DNA from: Pachypanchax playfairii
Taxonomy: Eukaryota > Chordata > Actinopteri > Cyprinodontiformes > Aplocheilidae
Direction of reading: 5' to 3'
Assembly (NCBI GenBank): GCA_006937955.1
Contig: SSNP01000342.1
Location: 124,861-188,860, forward strand
DNA length: 64,000 bases
Below are positions 59,935 through 64,000 of the stretch, piece after piece. The position numbers were made by a program, and so were the translations under genes. Position 1 is the first letter of the stretch; every line of letters starts with the position of its first letter. The notes under the pieces are model-generated. The model made no database searches, was not told the DNA's origin, and saw only the letters and a program-made list of their open reading frames with translations.

Positions 59935-60753
59935 TGTCATGTCCAGTGCTCTGTGTCTGTGTTGTGGGTTTTCTGTGTTGGGTGAGGGATCTTCTCAGAG
60001 AAACCATCTTCGTGGAGAGCCAGAGCAGGTTGATTGATCACAGCTGGTGGAGATCAGGACTGATGAGGAGTGGGAGCTGTACTTAAGCTGCAGGCAGACT
60101 GTCAGTCGACATCTGGTTGTTGACCTATATGGTAACACACCATAAGCCATTTTTCCGAGTTTCCAAGTGTTATTTAAAAGTTAATGTTCCGAGTTTTCTC
60201 TTTGTTGTTTCCGAGTAACCTGTCTTCTCTCCAGGATTACACCCAGAGCTCTCACTCCTCTGTCCTCCCGAGCAACCTCCTTCTGAGTTCCCGTGTTCCT
60301 GAGTCTCTCTGTGCCCCCCTGGATTATCTCTGTGTCTCACCTGAGCCCACCTGCACTCCTCGTGACCTCCTGTGTTCCTCCTTGTGACTCTCCCTGGACT
60401 TCCCAGCTTCATCTCCGCCATCAGCCTGCTTGCTCTCCAGCCCGCTCACCCGACACACACCTACAGGACTCCATCTCCCTTCACAGACACACCTCTGGAC
60501 CTGCCTTCCCCCGTGTTCATCATCCTCAGCCCTCCTGGGAGTGTTTCCCCTCTGTGAACATTTCCTCCGCCTGTCCTTGTGTTTCAGTGACTAACTGTTT
60601 ATCTCCTCCCCAGTCCTGGAGCTTCCCGAGAATCATCCCCGTTGTTCATTTCACATTCACACTTGTAAATAAACTTTCACCTTTTTCACCTGAGCTTGTG
60701 TCCGTGTATGAGTCTGCAATTGGGTCAGAACCTCTCCTTGCGAGAACGTGACA
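59935..60753 (+). mobile_element. Solo LTR of a related, diverged Ty3/gypsy family
   Basis: 819 bp beginning TGTCATG and ending GTGACA, flanked by exact ctact duplications (59930-59934 and 60754-60758). It shares TGGTTGTTGACCT and GTAAATAAAC with the other LTRs but differs over much of U3. It lacks the ATGTGGGTC start seen in the other family. Confidence 0.88.
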
Positions 60754-61210
60754 CTACTACCTGACAGTAAAATGTCAGAGTTAACACATGCTGTAAATCT
60801 GCACCAAACTGGAACCTCTTTAGTTCTCCCTGCACCAAATAACTCATCCAAGTTTAAAAATAACAGAACTGAAGTGTAATAAAAGATTTCTTGTGTGTTT
60901 AATTGATTCAAGATTTGGTTCATATTTGCTCTTTTGCTTTGAATCTAACAGCAACTTGAAGCATTTCAGGAGTTGTGCTGCTCGCTGCAGCTCAAGTCGT
61001 ATGAATAAACTCCTTAAAACTAGAAATATAAATATTTGATTGTTTTACAGCTCATTAAACACACAGCTGCAAAGCTTAACTATGGACCTCATCATCATAG
61101 GGGAGGACTGAAGTGTAGATGGAGTGTTTCCACTTCTTTAACACAACAGAACAGAGCTGAATCCGTCAGGTCGTCTCTCCCTCCATCCCACGACCAGTGA
61201 CTCAAAAATC

Positions 61211-61528
61211 CAACCTGGTCTCATGAAAGTTTTTCGTGCTCATGAACACGAATTTCCCTTAGTGTATATGCTGGGCACCGGAGGGCGGGCCGGAGCGGAA
61301 ATGGCTTTTTTTGGATGCAAATTGCAACCCCTGCCTTGTATGTTGCATCGGTTCTTAAGGTTAAGGGTAAAGAAACATGGTCAGGCATAGTTAGAACAAT
61401 GCATTTCAATAAATTCAAGGAACGTGCTGACCAGCACGAAAATTAAGACAAATCCGTGTTCATGAGCATGAAAAAATAAAATAAAAATAAAACGTGACTA
61501 TTACACGAGCTTCTGTGAGACCGGGCTG
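61211..61528. mobile_element. MITE with CAACCTGGTCTCA / TGAGACCGGGCTG ends
   Basis: Inverted ends CAACCTGGTCTCATG and GTGAGACCGGGCTG flank about 318 bp. AAAAAT is present on both sides, a possible target duplication. Internal inverted TCGTGCTCATGAACACG and CGTGTTCATGAGCATGA blocks extend the palindrome. Confidence 0.7.
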
Positions 61529-61558
61529 AAAAATTATGATGAAAGATTTGGAGCGAAT

Positions 61559-61957
61559 TAGGGCCCGACCGATATATCAGCCGGCCGATATCATCGGCCG
61601 ATATGGGGGTCCAGGGTGATATCAGCTATTGGTAAAAAATTGCCGATATTTTTTATTGATTTATTTTTGTCATATGTGTTTTTGTATCTCCATTAATGAG
61701 AATGCCCAGTTAAAAATGTAAATAAATGTTCATAAAATAGATAAACTTGTCTATTATTTACATTTTTTGGAATCAGTGAATAATTCAGATAGTTCATGGT
61801 GTCTAACAGGTAGACATGAGCTTAGAATGCAGTGTTTTAGCTTTCAGTAATGTTAAATTTTTTTCTGGTGGATGGATTTATCGGCCATTATATCGACTAT
61901 CGGCCTGCTCTAAAGTCTTTATATCAGTATCAAAAAATCCATATCGGTCGGGCCCTA
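61559..61957. mobile_element. hAT MITE with perfect 8-bp duplication (TAGGGCCCGACC ends)
   Basis: 399 bp, ends TAGGGCCCGACCGATAT and ATATCGGTCGGGCCCTA. The host 8-mer gagcgaat is repeated exactly at 61551-61558 and 61958-61965. It is the short relative of the element at 43538-44782. Confidence 0.93.
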
Positions 61958-62062
61958 GAGCGAATGTCATGTGCAACTCTGTTAATGCTGAAGATGAGAA
62001 CCTACAGACACGAACAGATCCACATCATCTGCAAAAAACAAAGATCTCAATAAAGTCCAACC

Positions 62063-62791
62063 TGTCAGGTTCAGTGTCTGTGTGTGCTGTATTCTCTGTG
62101 TTGGGTGAGTTAATTGTCTGCAGGAGGAGCTGCGCGGGAGCGTGAGGCAGATTGTCTACACCTGGAGGCGATCAGCGCTGATGAGGAGCAGGGCACTACT
62201 TTAGCCAGACGCGGCCGTTCATTCAGCGCCTGGTTGTTGACCTGAATGGTAGCTTCCCTTGTGCCGATCCTTGTGATTCTTCTGAGTATTTTCCGAGAAC
62301 ATTTCTAGTCCACGTAACCTAATCCTAGTTGGATGTTTTGTTGTGCAACTAACCTGCTCTCCTCAGGATTGTTCGCCCTGCTCCTCGTGTGTCCCGAGAT
62401 CCCATCCGTGTACAGTGTCTGGTCGCCTGGAACCTGATCTGTCTCCCTCCTGCGTCTATCCACCTGGGCTCCTCCATCCTGGACTCACCCTCTCCCTGCA
62501 CAGCACCGCACTGGACCTGCCCTCCTCTCACGTGCTATCACCTGCCTCCTTTCGTGAGTTCAAGACTCTCCTTGTGCAAGATTTCTCAATCAGTTTCAGT
62601 GACTTCAAGACTAACTCTCGTCTCCCTTACAGTGCTGAGAATTCCCCTGGCGCACCTGATCACCGAGCACATTCACTGCACTGTAGATATTGAAATCCAC
62701 GTTGTAAATAAACCTTTCACTTTTGCACCTGAAACGCTGTCTGAGTCTGAGTCCTGCAATGTGGGTCAACAAGATCACTGAGCCCGTGACA
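62063..62791 (+). mobile_element. 5' LTR of a Ty3/gypsy retrotransposon
   Basis: Starts TGTCAGGTTCAGTG and ends GAGCCCGTGACA, 729 bp, collinear with the solo LTR at 42306-43012. AATAAA is at 62706-62711. The left flank is caacc; the matching right flank lies beyond the window. The bases after the LTR do not begin with the TGG expected of a usual tRNA primer site. Confidence 0.88.
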
Positions 62792-63799
62792 GAACAACCA
62801 GGCCAGTCAGACCCCGCGGACTCAGCCAGACAGTTCCCGGTTGGAACTCCTGAGCTTCTCGCTCGCCACGAAACCATGCTCAACTCTCTGTGCAAGCGAC
62901 AGCAATATAATCACCAGCGCCTGGAAGAGATTGCGGGCCTCCTGCAGTCAGTAAATAACCAGCTATCTGTTCTCTCCCAGCCTCCTCCACAGCAGGTCGC
63001 AGCTCCACCGGAGCCAGATCCACCGGCTCCACTGGCGTGTGCAGCCGTGCGCAACGTATCGCTGCCTAATCCAGAGGCTTATGCGGGAGAGGCAGGTAAA
63101 GGCTCTGGATTTCTGTTACAATGTTCACTGATCTTCTGTCGTTCCCCCCAGTCTTTCCCTGATGATGCTTCCAAGATCGCCCATATTATCGGCCTGCTGA
63201 GAGGACGCGCACTCCGATGGGCGGAGGCCAAGTACAGTTACTCTCTCATCCTCCGCACACCTCTGGAGGTCTTCATCAAGGATTTTGAACAAACCTTCAC
63301 GTACCGAAAATCCGAGACAGAAATCACCTACCAACTCCGTCACCTACAACAAGGTAAGAAGTCAGTAGCTGACTTCGCCGTAGACTTCAGAACTTTAGCT
63401 GCCGAGTCTGGCTGGAACACGCCGGCGCTCAAAGGAGCGTTCTTAGGCGCGCTTAATAAGCCAGTTCGGGAGCAGTTACTCCATAGGGATGAACCCCAGA
63501 CTGTGGAAGAACTTATTAACTTAGCCACTAAGATCGATCACAGGATGACTGGGTACCGTATGGATGAGCTTCGCGCTCGCTCGCCACTGAGGACGTCTCC
63601 GCGCACCACCGAGAGCGCAGCTGCGCTCAGAGCTGCACCGGCTGCTACCGGAGAGGAACCGATGCAGCTAGGCAACGCACGGCTCACACCCGCGGAGAGA
63701 CAGAGGCGTATGGAGGCAAGAGAGTGCTTATACTGTGGAACAACAGGGCACTTCATCGCTGCTTGCCAGAAACGGTTAAACCACCTCAGTCGCCAGTAA
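62759..63799 (+). CDS. gag: Gag polyprotein of Ty3/gypsy element, full length
   Basis: 346 codons from ATG 62759 (MWVNKITEPVTEQ) to TAA 63797-63799; an in-frame ATG at 62723 could add 12 residues. The order is an N-terminal region with a coiled-coil stretch (LNSLCKRQQYNHQRLEEIAG), a proline-rich linker, a gag capsid domain (LLRGRALRWAEAKYSYSLIL, FEQTFTYRKSETEITYQLRH), and one zinc knuckle C-x2-C-x4-H-x4-C (CLYCGTTGHFIAAC). This is the arrangement of sushi-ichi-like and RTL/Mart-related Gag. It forms the virus-like particle that packages element RNA. The chosen start lies inside the LTR, 33 nt before its end. There are no stops, so the copy appears young. Confidence 0.9.
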   Translation: MWVNKITEPVTEQPGQSDPADSARQFPVGTPELLARHETMLNSLCKRQQYNHQRLEEIAGLLQSVNNQLSVLSQPPPQQVAAPPEPDPPAPLACAAVRNVSLPNPEAYAGEAGKGSGFLLQCSLIFCRSPQSFPDDASKIAHIIGLLRGRALRWAEAKYSYSLILRTPLEVFIKDFEQTFTYRKSETEITYQLRHLQQGKKSVADFAVDFRTLAAESGWNTPALKGAFLGALNKPVREQLLHRDEPQTVEELINLATKIDHRMTGYRMDELRARSPLRTSPRTTESAAALRAAPAATGEEPMQLGNARLTPAERQRRMEARECLYCGTTGHFIAACQKRLNHLSRQ

Positions 63800-64000
63800 C
63801 ACCGGGAGGTCTGGCGGCTTCAGGGACAAAATCCTCTCGTTTAACGTTGCCTGTGACTTTATTATTCTGCACTGACTCTTTTCAGACTCAAGCCCTCATC
63901 GATTCAGGGTGTGAACAGAACCTCCTCGACGCTGCTCTTGCTGAACAGCTCGGAGTGTCCATCCAGAAGCTGCCGGTTCCTGTCAGGGTTGCGGCCTTGG
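63781..64000 (+). CDS. pol: Start of pol (aspartic protease), partial at window edge
   Basis: An open frame in -1 register relative to gag continues past the gag stop to the window end. It contains ALIDSGCEQNLLD; the DSG triad is the active site of retroelement aspartic proteases. A GTTAAAC heptamer at 63775-63781, in gag frame G TTA AAC, is a plausible -1 slippage site linking the two. Reverse transcriptase and integrase would follow beyond 64000. No inactivating change is visible in this part. Confidence 0.82.

Overview
The window looks like nuclear DNA of a ray-finned (teleost) fish. It has intron-split genes with GT/AG junctions, immunoglobulin-superfamily receptor genes of teleost type, and a dense load of typical fish repeats: Tc1, hAT and TTAA-flanked MITEs, tRNA-headed SINEs, L1/Tx1-, L2- and CR1/Rex-like LINE pieces, and a Ty3/gypsy element. 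No bacterial operons, CRISPR arrays or rRNA genes were seen. All gene models were read by eye from splice sites, phase and protein pattern; no search was run.

Layout. 1-13 kb: the last three exons of a leucine-rich-repeat protein (+, 1835-2911), then a complete seven-exon tmem185 gene (-, 7922-12962), the most secure identification here. 16-20 kb: a complete five-exon butyrophilin/MOG-like V-set receptor (-). 20-26.6 kb: a satellite of about 160 bp, an intact Tc1 transposon with an open 340-aa transposase inserted in a TA repeat beside an L1-like fragment, and a TTAA-flanked element with a coding relic. 26.8-28.8 kb: a complete five-exon V-type Ig membrane protein (+). 29.7-40.4 kb: an Fc-receptor-like gene (-) with two Ig domains, a transmembrane exon, and two distal tail exons encoding an ITIM (VSYTDV) and an ITSM-like motif (TEYSTV). 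Its introns are full of MITEs. 42-45.7 kb: a solo LTR and an inverted partial copy of the Fc-receptor-like gene, split by a TTAA MITE that is itself split by a hAT element. 46.8-49.2 kb: another TTAA MITE and a Tol2-like hAT remnant keeping its zinc-finger exon. 50-53.7 kb: two copies of an internally deleted LINE derivative whose coding 3' end has grown into a 36-bp minisatellite, flanking a decayed GIMAP-type GTPase (-). 54.8-59.3 kb: orphan receptor-tail exons and a transmembrane/coiled-coil tail pair (-) whose ectodomain is not visible. 59.5-64 kb: two hAT MITEs with target duplications, another MITE, a solo LTR, and the 5' part of a Ty3/gypsy element (LTR, gag, start of pol) running off the right edge.

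Biologically this is an innate-immune receptor neighbourhood (V-set, FcR-like and GIMAP sequences, inhibitory motifs) being reshaped by duplication and mobile DNA. The most informative signals are the alternative inhibitory tail of the FcR-like gene, the datable nested insertions in its inverted copy, and the protein-coding minisatellite in a non-autonomous LINE family.
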